Positions 48,727 to 61,526 of a stretch of DNA of 64,000 nt are shown here, in pieces. Numbering within the stretch: the first letter of the stretch is position 1; every line of letters begins with the position of its first letter. Source of the DNA: Warburgia ugandensis (taxonomy: Eukaryota; Streptophyta; Magnoliopsida; Canellales; Canellaceae); assembly GCA_035236585.1 (NCBI GenBank), contig CP141135.1, positions 2,452,001-2,516,000 of the forward strand. Direction: 5' to 3'. Both the position numbers and the translations under genes were made by a program. The notes under the pieces were generated by a model. It searched no databases, had not been told where the DNA came from, and saw only the letters and a list, made by a program, of their open reading frames with translations.

Positions 48727-49009
48727 CTACAAATTAAGGAAATAAGATTCAATATATATATATAACTCCACCAATGCGATCCCAAGCCCGGATGAAAAAG
48801 GAGGAGGGTCTTGCGTCAGGTGCTACCTAGCAAGAGAGAAGTTGAAGATAATTTTATTATTTCTTTCCTACTTGCAAATGAATATGCATTTCTATATTAG
48901 TTTGTAAGTAAGAAATGAAAATTATGTCTAGCTTCTTAAAAGTATGACAACCCTACCATTACATGAATCGAAAACTAACATTCTCTCAAGCTAGGGGTTC
49001 CTCATAAGC

Positions 49010-49475
49010 AGACTGCTGCATCAGATCTTAGGTGTAGTGAAAAATGGGCAAGTGTTGTTAGGGCATTCTCCCAGAAGCAACACTCTACATTGGATCCTAG
49101 GTGTAATGAAAAATGGGCAAGGGCTGCTAGAGCATCTCCTCGAAAGCGATGTTCTGCATTAGAACCCAGGTGCAGTGAAAAGTGGACATGGGTTGATGCC
49201 ATGAAGGTAGAGAAGTTTACAGGTAAATAGTATATCTCAAGAGCATAAGATTCACATCACCACATGCAATATAGAGACATTGACAGGTGAGAGTTTGGAG
49301 TTAGTTGACACAACGAAACATAGGAGAGTCAACATCGCTTGTATCCAAGAAACCAAATGAAAAAGAGCTAAAGCTAGAGAAATGGATGGGTAAAAACTTT
49401 GGTATATGAGAAAGGATAATAACAAAAATTACATAGGAATAATAATGGATAAATAATTAAATGATAAAGTTGTAA
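49010..49475 (+). mobile_element. LINE 5' end with 22-residue repeats, truncated at duplication junction
   Basis: 49,017-49,212 holds three 66-bp direct repeats, which in one frame encode LDPRCSEKWARAARASPRK-like units and end at TAG 49,228. From 49,260 the endonuclease start follows (ETLTGESLELVDTTKHRR, then VNIACIQETK). It is cut at 49,475, where copia-linked sequence of copy 2 begins. Confidence 0.75.
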
Positions 49476-49497
49476 AAAATTACTTCATGCTAAAACA

Positions 49498-50230
49498 AAG
49501 AAATAAATTACATGAATTATGGCAGTAATTTCTTTATAAACAAGTATTAGCTTCTATGTATTACAAAGTAATTATCTTCTTTGAAAAGCCTTTTATGTGA
49601 TATTTTATCTTTATGAATAAGCCTCAAACGCTTATTCTGGGTCCAAACATAAATATTTATCATTCAAGAATTCAGAGTTTCATTACCAATATATGCTACA
49701 AGTATAGCATCATAATTCAAACAGAAAGTGACAAATGACAACAAAGTCCCATTCGAATTACATGATCCTTAAACAACTTTGGTGGCATGCCTTTCGTCAA
49801 AGGATCTACCATCATTAGCTTAGTATGAATGTGTTCAACAAGCACTTAGTTCCTTTTAACATGCTTTCTAACTACTAAGAACTTAATGTCAATGTGCTTA
49901 CTTTGACTTTCACTCTTATTATTCTTAGCAAAGAACACAGCAGTTGAATTGTCATAATAAATCTTGAGTGACCTGGAGATGGAACAACAACTCAAAGCCT
50001 AGACATGAAACTCTTTAATAATATACCCTGTTTTGTCTCCTCAAAGTAAGAAACAAACTCAGCGTCTATAGTACAAGTAGCAATCAAAGACTGTTTTGCA
50101 CTTCTCCAAGTTATAACTCCTCTAGCAAATAAGAAGATATTGATTTACGAGAATGAACATAATTAGCGAAGTCTGAATCTGAATATCCAACAACCTCCAA
50201 GTATCATATGTATCTTATCACATTACCTTC
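49498..50230 (-). pseudogene. Ty1/copia RNase H fragment, copy 2
   Basis: Duplicate of 37,010-37,745 with the same KHIDIKFLA and DPLTKGMPPKLF-type words and a few extra substitutions. Confidence 0.85.
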
Positions 50231-50891
50231 CTCATCAATAATTTTTAGCTAGAGACCTCAATTTAAATTGTTTATTAACTTTATACATTTAATCATCAAC
50301 AACAAGTGCCACTGGGGTCACCCATCATTGCATCATCACCTATTGTTGCACTAGTGGAGTAGGTACTTGTATATATGTTTAATTTTTTTCATCATAAATT
50401 AGGTACACTTCATTGATTAATATTATTTAGATAATTTTTTTTACATATTTTACAACAGTCGTATGAGGATCATGTGAAATTCTCAGCTAACATGCCTCTG
50501 TCTCTAAGGTTAATCTATAGTCTCATCAACAAAGATAGGGCAAGCAACCCCATACGAATCAAGGAGGGAGTGGTTGCCAATGACGTTGTTGAAGTGCCAC
50601 TTCTGGCAGAAAACCTATTATAAGTTTGCCTATGGGGTCAACTTGAGCACTTTTACATTATCTCCCACATGGGGTATATGCACATATTTGCTTATAAAAT
50701 ATTTGATATTATATGTTATATTTTCATAATATATGTAATAATTATTTCTTTTATGTAGCTTCTTGAATGATGCAACTAGCTTTTTTGAGGTTGATGGTAC
50801 ACTTTACCAATTCTTTGACCCTAACATCATTTATGGAGCGGAGGATGATATTTACAAGGCTTCTTCGAGCGCTCTAAGGGATAGGGCATAA

Positions 50892-53800
50892 TGTAATAAC
50901 CTGGGTTTTTGTAATACATTTTTGTGATTCTTTTTGAAATGTCGGGCCCTTAGTTTGCAAAAATATTTGGAAAAGAAACAGCAAAAAACATTTTTCATAA
51001 AAGACCCTTTTTGAAAACTCCGAGTGTCATTTTACTTTTCTCAAAAAGGATTATCAGTGAAATGAGTGCTACATTTCTATGAAAAATTTGGCAAAGTTTT
51101 CTCTGTTTTTCGGACATTAAACATTTAACGCATGTCATTACGAACTACCTAATAAACACAATTTTCATACATAAAAGAAATAAGGGAGACTCCGTCTCCA
51201 TTATATCATATTTACATACCCGACTTCATGTGTTGTAAATCAAAATTTAACCAAATCAAAGGAAAAATTAAGACAGGATTAATCTAGTCACAGCCACATC
51301 ATTACCACTTTAATCCACATGTCCATAGAGTAAAGTCATATCATTTCAAAGTATTACTTCAATAAATCATTAACCACATCGCAAACCTGCTTGTTATACT
51401 TGGTTAGTCATCTTGAGCTCTCTAGCATAGTCTTTTACTTTCTTTCCCCTATTCTAATCCTTCAAACCTAAGACATTGTAAACAATTTACAATGTCTTAG
51501 CAAGCTTGCAGTTGTGTAGGTAGTTTCACATCTATTTTACAAATTTTCCATGCAATTCTACAATAACATCTGAAATCATTTTTCATGCAATTTCTAAAGA
51601 ATATGATAAACAAATCAAAGATAAGAAACATGATTAAAGTCATTTTTCAATCTCAATTCCATAGTTTCATGTTAAAACATTTCAAATAGTATCTATATAA
51701 AACATGTACAACTTTAAACATGCATTTTCCAAATGGTTGAATCATCATAATAATCTCAAGTAAATTGTAATATAGAACATATTCCAAAATCACATGTAAG
51801 TATAACTTGAGAACTATGTGAAAGATCTACTATCTAACTTGATAAATCAAACACCATAAGATCCTCAAAGTAGTCATCGGTTAAACTGCGAATGTCGGCA
51901 ATCCCAAACCGACAACATCACGTGCACATATGTACCCTCCCGAACACATCAGTAGGTTGCTCATGAGTACTCATCTAAAGACCATCATCAAGCCCATCTA
52001 CGTGGGGTCACAAAACAAAAATCCTATGGTACACTATGCTTACGACCAGATCACTAAATTGTGTCTCTCCGATATATGGAGAATAGCCATCGTAGCCTCT
52101 GCGGCGACAACGGATACGTATTGAAAGGGTGCTATGACCACCTCTAATGGTTGTTCCTACCACAACAATTGAGAAAATAGATTCCTCTTTAGGCATGGAT
52201 ACCTACCACCTTTGGTAGTTAGAGGCGAGGAGGCCAAACCCATAAAACCTCTCAACATAGTGACCACCAGGCTTATTAGCCTGAACAAATACACATCTCA
52301 ATCCTAAATGATCTTAAATCATATAATATATATGTCATGAAAAATCATGCATTCTTTAACTCATAGTTATGAAGATGCATACATACATACATACATACAT
52401 ACATACATACATACATACATACATACATACATACATACATACTGCATTTGTAAGTATATCATTCTTTTAAAGCTGAAACCAAGGTAACATGATGTAATGT
52501 AAATCTCATGATAATCAACTAACCTCAAATAGAAAACATGATAAGCAAACAATTTGATAAGCTAAAATCTTAATGGCAAATAGATGTTAAAAACACCTAC
52601 CTCTTGTGAAGATTCTCCTTTTCCCCAAGCTTTCACAGTCCTCAATGGCCAATTTGACTGCAGCTCTTTACTCGGTGCCTAATTTTGATGTTTTTAGGAT
52701 TAGTTCTCATTTCCATACAATTCAAATATATGCATATAACCTAATGTTTCATTTATTTCAAGGTTTAATGTCTACATCAACTTAAGATCATGAAACCCTT
52801 AGGTTTTAGATCCATCGTCGATCCTAGGCTAAAAGCTTGAATCATTTACCAATGACTTATCGTCATATTCAATTTCATTCTAATTATCATTGTAGTTATA
52901 AGTCGTTGCCTATATAGACTAGCACTTACAACATTCAACCTATGCTTTTGTTGATGTTCAAGTTTTATCACCGAATCAATTCATCATCAACTTGATCTGG
53001 TATGTTAAATTTTCTATTACAAACTAGATATAAGAATTTCTTCTATTTTCACATAATGATCTAATTTTATGTGGTTAATCATTAATCAAACATAGGGAAC
53101 AGTATTAGATCAATCTTTGATCTATTGTTCACCCTCTCCACCTAAAATCTAAGGTCTAGGGTGAGTGTTTCATTAATTTAAATGGTTAGATCAGCCTTTT
53201 GGAGATGACCCCACAACTAACATTAATTGAAAGTGGTCAGATTTGTCTTTTATAGATGATCCGATAATTTGAATGCATCAGATTTGGCTTTTCAGTGTTG
53301 TACGTGCATGATATAAGCTTTGACCAATCTTGGATCATCCAAATTTACAAATTTTATAGGTTTATGGTTCAATATTTGAAATCTGTAATAGATTAGGGTT
53401 CAGATCTATGTTGTCTAGTATCATATGGGCGGTCCAGTTTACTATCAACCTCTATCCAATAATCATGGATGCGGTCGATGGTTAGATCATCCATGGATAG
53501 GGGTTCAGAGGTTGAATCATTCTTGTCTGAGCTCCAATCGAATGATCAAAACCTCAGCTAGGTTGAACAGCACTCCTACGGTGCTGTTCTTCAATCCTAG
53601 ATCAAGCAATATCGGTCCAACGAAAATTTTAGAATCTACATACAAACTATACTAAAAACCCTAGATATATGCATTTTTGTCAAATTGGGGATTGAATCAA
53701 GGTAAAACATGGATTTCGGGTAGAAATCTTACCTCTGAATCACTTGTCACTTGACATAGACCACCGAAAAAAGGTGGATGGATGCAGATCTTCTCGTCGT

Positions 53801-54508
53801 CGGTCGGTCACAGACAAATCTCGTCTATCTTCCCTTGTCCTGATGCCAATTCTTGGCCAATCAATGTGTTCTGAAAAGGGTTTTACTTGTTTCCCTACGC
53901 TGGATGAAATGATCAGCTTAGATTGTCAATTCGAGCCGCCATCTTCTCTAATGACGGCCTGGAAGTCCAACACCCAAAAACCCTTGCTTCTTCCTCCTCA
54001 CTGGCATGCCAGCTCCCTCCGGCAACTTGCTTTTCTCTCTCCCCTCTTTCTTCTCTTCTTCTTTCTGTCCTTCTACTCCGTCCTCTTCCCTTTCTCTCTT
54101 CTTCCCCAGTTTCTCCCCCTCATCGGGTCCTTTCCCCTCTTTCCCGGTCTGTCGAGTTTGGGAAGAACAGACCTGACATTGTGTCATGTTCCCTTAAGTG
54201 AGGGGGGTTCTAGTATCAAATCTGCCCCCCTTTGTTTAAGGCATTTTGTTAGTTTTTTTTTTTTGTTAATTCTTATTTTTACCAAAATGCCCTTCATATT
54301 CAAACATCCAAACTTCGATTTCTGCAAACTTGGTGTCGTTTGAATTGTATTTCTGAGTACAATCCAAATATGAAGGTATTGGGCTCTAATTTAATGCCTT
54401 TCAAAAGGTAAATTCAGTGAAACCTAAATATGAAGAATCTCCCATTTATGCTTATCAAAATCAATTTATAATCCTTTAAAACAGAATTTAAAAATTAGGA
54501 TCGTTACA
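50892..54508 (+). mobile_element. Solo LTR, family A, copy 2 (3.6 kb)
   Basis: Begins TGTAATAACCTGGG and ends GGATCGTTACA. It is flanked by CATAA (50,887-50,891) and CTTAA (54,509-54,513), the copy 1 target duplication with one change. It contains the stem-loop at 51,468, the empty site for family B insertion at 51,757, a (TACA)n tract at 52,376-52,441 and the 3' GC-rich box at 54,200. ORFs at 53,744-54,343 are pyrimidine-tract artefacts. Confidence 0.9.
51468..51500 (+). other. Conserved LTR stem-loop (family A, copy 2)
   Basis: Identical to 38,984-39,016: a 15-bp perfect stem with loop CAA. Confidence 0.92.
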
Positions 54509-56221
54509 CTTAATGATTTTCTACAATAGAGGGTAAGTTTTCATTTTCTTGTTTTCTTTTCAACTTATTCTATACTTAAGGATTGACAATTTTAATTACA
54601 AATCATAGGACTTACTATATAGGACTCATTAGATGCTACTTGTGTTGGATATGCACAGTGGGCATATTTTCTTTTTTTTATTCTTGTGGATCACACATTC
54701 GTCTCTCCCTCGCAGAAATTATAAATAAGTAAGCTTTTTTTTTTCATGTATTACGTGTAGATAAATAATTTTTTATTCATCTATAATGTATTTGAAATTT
54801 AAGTTGTAGAGCATGGTTAGAATGGGCTGATATGATCGAGAGTGTACAACCACTAAAACACACTTGAAAGATTATCAAGGTCTAGAAAGTAGTTAATTAC
54901 TCTATTTTATAACTAATTAAACTTACAATATTACAAATAATATTTATGGATTCTTTTGTTGTCCTTGTTGTACAATGCCCTAGACAACAAACTGATTAGT
55001 AGTACGAGTACTATGTGATGAGATACATGAGGACATTAATATTTGATGGTATTGGTGTCTCCCAATTAAGAAAGGCGATACACTTTTACTTTTCATAATC
55101 TTATATTTTTCACAGATTTTCTTGCATCCATTTTGAAGAATGTGACCTGAATTATTATAGGCTGCTGTGCTTCTTTCAAAGTGGGCAAACAAGAAGAGTT
55201 ACGCCAAAGTAAACCTCAACGAAATACAAAGGAAATGAGCTGAGTATGTTTCAAGTAGAACACTTGGAGTAGCTAAATGATTATAAAATACATAATAAAG
55301 TATTTTTTCATTCACTTGTATGTGTTCTTTTAATTTTTATTATTTTTTAAATATATATATTAAGTGATAAATGAGTGGAAACTTGGAGTATGGGATCGAG
55401 TTATAAGTAAAGTGAATATGGGAGTTGTCTTTCAATATATTCATTAAACTACATAACTTTTGTGGGATGATGAATGAAGAAAATTTGTGTGGAGTATGGG
55501 AGTTGCAAGTGAAGTAGACATGGGAGTTGGTTTTCAATATATTCATCGAATTATATAACCTCTATGGGATGATGAATGAGGATAACTTATTGTGAATGTG
55601 AAAGTATATAGATATACAAATGAAGCGAATGTGGATATTGTATTGAATGCATGTGTTGTGGTTAATTTCCCATTTTATGGTTTCGTAAGATAGATGTGGA
55701 TGGATAATTAATGATGAATTTGTATGTTTTACACACAATGTGAAAGTGAAGGTATGTTTGTTCTTCATGTGTATAAAGGTTGTAAGATTATGAACAATAT
55801 TGAATTGTTTACAAGTGGTAGTAATTGGAATGCACAAATGAGAAAAAAAAAAAGACTTTTAAAGTCGTTTAACCATAAATGACTTCAAAAGTATGGTACT
55901 TTTGAAGAAAATTTGAAGTCGTTTATAAATAAATGATTTTAAAAGTAGTCTATTTTTAAAGTCGTTTGGTCATTTAGGTCTAAACCACTTTGAAAGTTGG
56001 ATACTTTTCGAAGACTTTCAAAGTTGTTTATGCATAAACGACTTCAAAAGCACAATACTTTTAAAGTTGTTTAGGTAAGCAACATCAAAAGTAATTGATT
56101 TTTAAAGTTGTTTAAATGACTTTAAAAGTTATCAACTTTTGAAGCCGGCTCAATAGAAGTCGGCGAAGCTGACTTCTATTATCATTTTTTACTAACTTTA
56201 AAAGCATCCTGTGTAGTAGTA

Positions 56222-57051
56222 AATCTTGGGTTGGACTTTGATGCACCATCAAAATAGAGTTGGATAATGCTTGGTGGTGGAGGCAGCCGCTTAACTAAAA
56301 TGACAGGCTTGGATAGAAGCCTTAATTTCATTGTTTAAGTGTATTCACATGTTCCTTGCGCACAAGATTTTTTCTACTACAAAGATTAGCTATTTGGATA
56401 TCCAATGGTTAATCATATGTTCAATCATGATACCTTTGCATGCATGCATGAACTCCTGTCTTGCATTTCGGTTTTCTTCCAAGTGACATGCACAAGCTAT
56501 TGGCCGAAAGAATGAAAGCCTCAGCTGAGGGTTGTTCCCAGGAACCCCCGAGTACTTTATCAATGTTGGTTGAGAAATTTGGACCAGCAAATTATTTAAT
56601 TGTAACAAGTAAAATACGCCGTAGAAATGCAAAAGGCATTCATCTCGAACACGTGGATGCAACAAAACTAGGCATCTAAATTAAAACATCAAGAATGATG
56701 ATCGACAGCCACCAAGAGCACTATATTGAAAACAATAAGAGTCCAGCAAGAATACATGCATCCCTCTGAAGAAGTAGAATAACCCCTCCATCAATTCTTA
56801 TTCAACATTGGCTGATCATCATTTTCAACATACAAAATATTAGGTAACACACCATAAATAAATACATTATAATAACAAATAGATATGCAAACACCATACC
56901 CAACATTTTATTATCGTCACAGATAGACTAACAAACAAGTGACAAAACAAAATTACGCAACCGAATCACACCTGCAACTACCGGTTGGTCCAGTATTATT
57001 GGAAAAATCAACTAAAAGAGCGTGCATTACTAATACATGGTCAGAGGGATT
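56222..57051 (-). other. CXE 3' flank with RNase H scrap, unit 4
   Basis: Duplicate of 43,497-44,323. RNase H scrap at 56,225-56,330 (minus). Confidence 0.8.
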
Positions 57052-58050
57052 TCAATTCCCATACTTGAGCCTGTCTAATCGCTTGCGTATGAAGTACACC
57101 ATCTCGGTAAATACCTCCAAAGTTTCGGGCAAATCCGTATAACCGTAAAACCCATGAACCGCCCTCGGATACTCCACTCGGTAAGCATCTTTCCCGGATT
57201 TTATCAGCCAGGCGACGTACGCTCTCTGAAGGTCCTGAGTGGGATCGAACCCCCCAACAACCACCAACGTAGCAGGAAAGTCCAAACCCGAAATATCCAC
57301 CGCATTCGGACCTGTTACATTTGCCACTTTGTTGTCCCGATTCGAACCCTCTGGCAGAAACAGGCTCCACATCTGGTCTGACTTACGTAAATTCAGTAGC
57401 GGCGCATTAATCAGCCGAAGTTGTGACGGAGTTCGTTCTTCACTGCCGTAAAATGGTTGAAGTTCCAGCAGGCCGATAACTCGTAGAGTTTGATACTCAG
57501 ACTGTGTTTCGGAAATCCGTCTAGTCACATGGTGGGCGATATTGCCCCCGGCACTATCACCAAGAATGAAGCACCTAGACAAGTCAGCGTTTGGGGCTAA
57601 CCCGTCGATGTTGGGGGAGTTATCGACATACCTGATGGCATCCAGACCGTCTTCATATTGTGCTGGGCAGCGATACTTTGGCGCGAGACGATAATTTACG
57701 GAGACAACGACGGCGGGAGTTTGCAAGGTCATCCTTCGGCCGATGAGGTCATAGCCACTGGAGTCTGCTGCGTCGTAGACAAATCCTCCTCCATGGAAGT
57801 AGATGATGACCGGAAGGCTTGCTTCTTTTTTGGTTTCTGTGGGAGTAAAGACGCGGAACCATAGGTTTCGAGATGGGTCAATTACGACATCCGCGGCTTC
57901 AACTCCTTCGATTGGTGTTGCATCAGGGGGGGTGTGGGTTGCCACCAAGTTATAGATAAAGCGGTTGAAGGCGTTGCTCGGGTTTGCTGTAAGAATGTCG
58001 GTAAAGAAGACTGTGATTATGTCTCTCCATGTAAGCGAAGGGGTTGCCAT
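57052..58050 (-). CDS. Probable carboxylesterase 18-like, intact copy 2
   Basis: Intronless, 332 residues, same length and same triad (Ser166, Asp269, His299) and HGGG 86-89 as the paralogue at 44,324. It differs at about 15 residues, a third of them within 93-100, where this copy reads DAADSSGY, like the pseudogenes. Others include R11I, S29N, V32I, L36V, S108T, I264V, T277A and S311L. No catalytic or glycine-loop residue changes. The promoter differs: 108 bp of the leader and promoter are deleted, so the AT tract (58,108-58,159) lies only about 58 bp before the ATG. Expected role as for copy 1: cytosolic esterase, substrate unknown. Expression may differ because of the promoter change. Confidence 0.95.
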   Translation of the reverse strand: MATPSLTWRDIITVFFTDILTANPSNAFNRFIYNLVATHTPPDATPIEGVEAADVVIDPSRNLWFRVFTPTETKKEASLPVIIYFHGGGFVYDAADSSGYDLIGRRMTLQTPAVVVSVNYRLAPKYRCPAQYEDGLDAIRYVDNSPNIDGLAPNADLSRCFILGDSAGGNIAHHVTRRISETQSEYQTLRVIGLLELQPFYGSEERTPSQLRLINAPLLNLRKSDQMWSLFLPEGSNRDNKVANVTGPNAVDISGLDFPATLVVVGGFDPTQDLQRAYVAWLIKSGKDAYRVEYPRAVHGFYGYTDLPETLEVFTEMVYFIRKRLDRLKYGN

Positions 58051-58104
58051 CTCCTATGTGTTTCCCTTTTTGACCTGTTGCTTCCTACGATGGTTATGTT
58101 TATT

Positions 58105-58171
<67 letters not shown>

Positions 58172-58172
58172 C
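58051..58172 (-). promoter_or_regulatory. Shortened CXE copy 2 promoter with (TA)n(CA)n tract
   Basis: The copy 1 counterpart of the missing part is 45,367-45,474. The deletion joins two tgg words (cgatgg and aaattgg). The dinucleotide tract runs 58,108-58,170, with TA then CA units. Confidence 0.65.
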
Positions 58173-58214
58173 AAATTATTATTATTGTAGGTGTAAGATA
58201 CAGCTATCACTTGT

Positions 58215-58382
58215 CATTCTGCAAGTAATTCCTTCAGTCACATTTGATGATGCAAGGAAGTTCCTTCATGAAATATGGGAACATGGGGCTGCTGTTGTCA
58301 TAGTTGCAGGTGAAGCTATGTATTTGCTCAAGCCATTTACCGAACCAGGCATGCCTAGTTTATTGTGCTCTTGTTTCTCTTA
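58215..58382 (+). pseudogene. Exon 2 of the unrecognised gene, copy at 58.2 kb
   Basis: Open stretch reading VIPSVTFDDARKFLHE, then AAVVIVAGEAMYLLKPF and MPSLLCSCFS before TAA. The usual TAG after LLCS is changed, adding three residues. It lies upstream of CXE copy 2 in divergent orientation. No exon 1 nearby. Confidence 0.5.
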
Positions 58383-58998
58383 AAGTGGAAAATTCATTAT
58401 CATAGACTAAGCAAGAGGGCCTGGCGTACTTCAATACATGTTGCTTTGGAGAGGTTAATTTGAGCTCAAAGAACTCCATAAAAGAACAATAACGATTAAT
58501 AGATACTTGAGAAAAAATTTCCGAGTTATACATGTTTGATTGACTTACTAACATTACCAAGGATTATTAATAGCTTCTTCTTCTTAGTTTTTTAATCATG
58601 TTCAATTAATGCATGGCTCAATCTATCCCAAACGAGTAGGATCATGCAGAATTCTATGCACAAATGATGGTTCGTGGGGGTTGAGATTGGCGATTGAACC
58701 AGATTCATAAATGGTATAGGACATCTTAAGGAATTCAAGGCTTGTCCTGAAGTTATTTGACTAAATCTTATGCTTTCTATCCATTTTTATACAATCCGGA
58801 CTTGCTGCCCACGCTTTCCTTAAATTTTGCGGTATTTAGTTATTTAATTTAGGAAATTGATATGTTCACTTCTGTTCTTCCTTGACTGCCTCTTGTAGTA
58901 GAGAAATATAAAGAGTAAAATAAGGCGGTCTACAAAAAGAGAAGGAGCTAAGGTGAACATGTTAGGCAAAAGTCATGTGGGTAAGACAAAGTGGAAAG
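58383..58998. other. Shared CXE upstream flank, unit 4
   Basis: Duplicate of 45,607-46,195, with the promoter-like block at 58,895-58,980. No gene. Confidence 0.6.
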
Positions 58999-59493
58999 GG
59001 CAATATTCCTCCTGAAACTATCACCAAGAATGAAGCACCTAGACAAGTCAGCGTTTGGGGCTAACCCGTCGATGTTGGGGGAGTTACCGACATACCTGAT
59101 GGCATCCAGACCGTCTTCATATTGTGCTGGGCAGCGATACTTTGGCGCGAGACATCGACGGGTAAGCCCCAAACGCTGACTTGTCTAATGATAGTGCCGG
59201 AGGGAATATCACCCACCATGTGACTAGACGGATTTTCGAAACACAGTCCGAGTATCAGACTCTACGGGTTTGGACTTTCCCGCTACGCCGGTGGTCGATG
59301 GGGGGTTTGATCCCATACAGGACCGACAGACGTCGACTGGCTGATAAAATGCGGAAAAGAAGCGTACCAGGTGGGGTATCCGAGAGCGGTACATGGGTTT
59401 TACACTTTTATGGATTTGCCCGAGACATTGGAGCTGTTTAGCGAGGTGGTGTATTTCGTACGCAAGCGATTAGACAAGCTTAAGTTTAAGTAA
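58999..59493. pseudogene. Fold-back CXE pseudogene, copy 2
   Basis: Same structure as 46,196-46,690: minus arm 58,999-59,154, flip at 59,155, plus arm to the stop at 59,491-59,493, with the same internal losses. The few point differences show both came from one event before the segmental duplication. Confidence 0.9.
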
Positions 59494-61356
59494 TGGGGAA
59501 TGAAATCCGCATGCCATATATTGGTAGTGCACACTCTTTTTCGTCATTTTCTTCTATAATACTGGCCCAACTGCTAGTCGCACGTATGATCTGCTTAGTC
59601 AGTTATTTTTATCTCGTCAATTGTTTGGTATTTGTCTGTGACGATAATGAAATGTTACATGTGGTGTTTGCATATCTATTGGTTAGTATAATGTATTTAT
59701 CTATGGTGTGTTACGTAATATTATGTATGCTGAACATAATGATCGGTCAGGTGTTAAATAAAAATTGCTGGAGGGGTTCTACTTCTTCAGAGGGACATGG
59801 TGCCTGTATTTTTGCTGGGACTCCTATTATTTTCAATATATTATTCCTGATCACGGTCTATCATCATTCTTGATGTTTTAATTCAGATGCCTAGTTTTGT
59901 TGCATCCACTTGTTCTAGATGAATGCTTTTGCATCTCTACAGCATATTTTACTTGTTACAATAAAATAATTTGCTGGTCCAAATTTCTCAACATCCATAA
60001 AGGAAGCCTTTATTGGAGGGTTCGCAGGAGCGGCCTTTAATTTAGGCTTTCGTTTTTTTGGCCAACAGCTTGCTCATGTCACTTAGAAGAAATAGGGTAT
60101 GCAAGAAATAAGTTCATACTTGCATACAAAGGTATTATGATTGAACATATAATTAACCATTGGATATCCAAAGCCAGTTTTGTAGCTAATCTTTGTAGCA
60201 GAAAAAACCTTGCACACTTAGGGAACATGTGAATACACTTAAACAGTGGACCCAAGACTTCGCCATTAGATTACCCAAGCCTCTCATTTGAGTCAAGTGG
60301 CAACCTCTACCACCGGGTATTGTCCAACTCTGTTTCGCGCGCATCAAGGTCAAACCCAGGATTGGCGGGGTTTAGAGTGGTGATCCAAGACAGCATGGGA
60401 TTTTCCATTGCTAGAAGGGTAAGCGTCATCTTAAGTAAAACAATTAACCAGGTAGAATGGAACGGCTATTGTCTGGTCTTTTGCTGGCTAATTGACTAGA
60501 CTCAATAAAAGAAGGACAAATATAAATGACAAAATTGCCATATAGCAAAATAGTAGAGAGTTAAGTGTTAACTTGTATTGCTAATATATAATAGATTTTT
60601 AATTGTTTATTTTTTAATAATTATATTATGCATCCCAAGAAAGAAATTCTATAATTATATCTAGCACTGTCACTCACAAAGAAAATAAAGAAATTCACCA
60701 ACAAAATTATATAAATCTGGTAGTAGACTAGGGGGTATCTCCCTTTCCACTTTGTCCTACTCACATGACTTTAGCCTAACATGCGCACCTTAGCTCCTTT
60801 TCTTTTTGTGGACCACCTTATTTTTCTCTTTATTTCTCTCTACTACAAGAGGCAGTCAAGGAAGATGAAGAGTGAATATATCAATTCCCCAAATTAAATG
60901 ACTAAATAAAGGAAAGATTAGGCAACAGGGGCAAATTGCATCAAAATGGATAGAAAGCATAAGCTTTAGTCCAATTACTTCAGGACCAGCCTTGAATTCC
61001 TTAAGATGTCCTATGCCATGTTTGAATTTGGTTCAATCGCCAATCTCAATCCCACACAAACCATCATTTGTGCATAGAATTCTGCATGTTCCTGCTCATT
61101 TGTGATAGATTGGAATATTAATTGAACATGATTGAAAAACTGGGAAGAAAAAGCTACTAATAATCCTTGGTAATGTTAACAAGTCAATCAAACACGTATA
61201 ACTAGATAGGAAAGATTATATGAAGTATCTGTTACTTGTTAGTGTTCTTTTATCAATGTCTTTGAGCTCAAATTAACTTCTCCAAAGCAACATGTATTAA
61301 AGAATGCTAGGCTCTCTTACTTAGTCTATGATAATCAATTTTCAACTTTAAGAGAA
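59494..61356 (+). other. CXE 3' flank, RNase H scrap and promoter-like block, unit 4b
   Basis: Duplicate of 46,691-48,553; RNase H scrap at 60,285-60,430, promoter-like block at 60,745-60,850. Nothing intact. Confidence 0.7.
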
Positions 61357-61526
61357 CTAAGAGCACAATAGACCAGACAACCCTAGTTTGGTAAGTGGCT
61401 TGAGCAAATACATTGCTTCACCTGCAACTATGACAACAACAACCCCATGTTCCCATGATTCATGAAAGAACTTCCTTGCATCATCAGATGTGACTGAAGG
61501 AATTACTTGCGGAATGATTTTTGCCA
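61357..61526 (-). pseudogene. Exon 2 of the unrecognised gene, open, copy at 61.4 kb
   Basis: 170 nt from acceptor to TAG, the same length as the 35.9-kb exon; in frame throughout. Same context as the 48.6-kb copy. Confidence 0.55.

Larger units (their letters stand above)
36985..49475. repeat. Segmental duplication, copy 1 (12.5 kb)
   Basis: Matches 49,476-62,675 in order and orientation throughout: copia scrap, CACTA element, solo LTR, intact CXE, fold-back CXE and LINE 5' end. The left edge is ctagtaaaaaattacttcatgc near 36,983. The right edge is inside the LINE endonuclease, just after gataaagtt. Confidence 0.92.
50465..56219 (+). mobile_element. CACTA element remnant with Ulp1-like pieces, copy 2
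   Basis: Duplicate of 37,983-43,492. The Ulp1 tail is better kept here: 54,955-55,090 reads VVLVVQCPRQQTD, two stops, then YEYYVMRYMRTLIFDG and VSQLRKAIHFY. The catalytic Cys position (DCGYYV in active enzymes) is lost. The subterminal array is at 55,852-56,219. Confidence 0.6.

Noticed and set aside
53744-54343. 199-residue ORF (+)
   Set aside because: Inside the family A LTR over the pyrimidine tract; the copy 1 counterpart (41,054-41,495) is broken into different frames, so there is no conserved protein.
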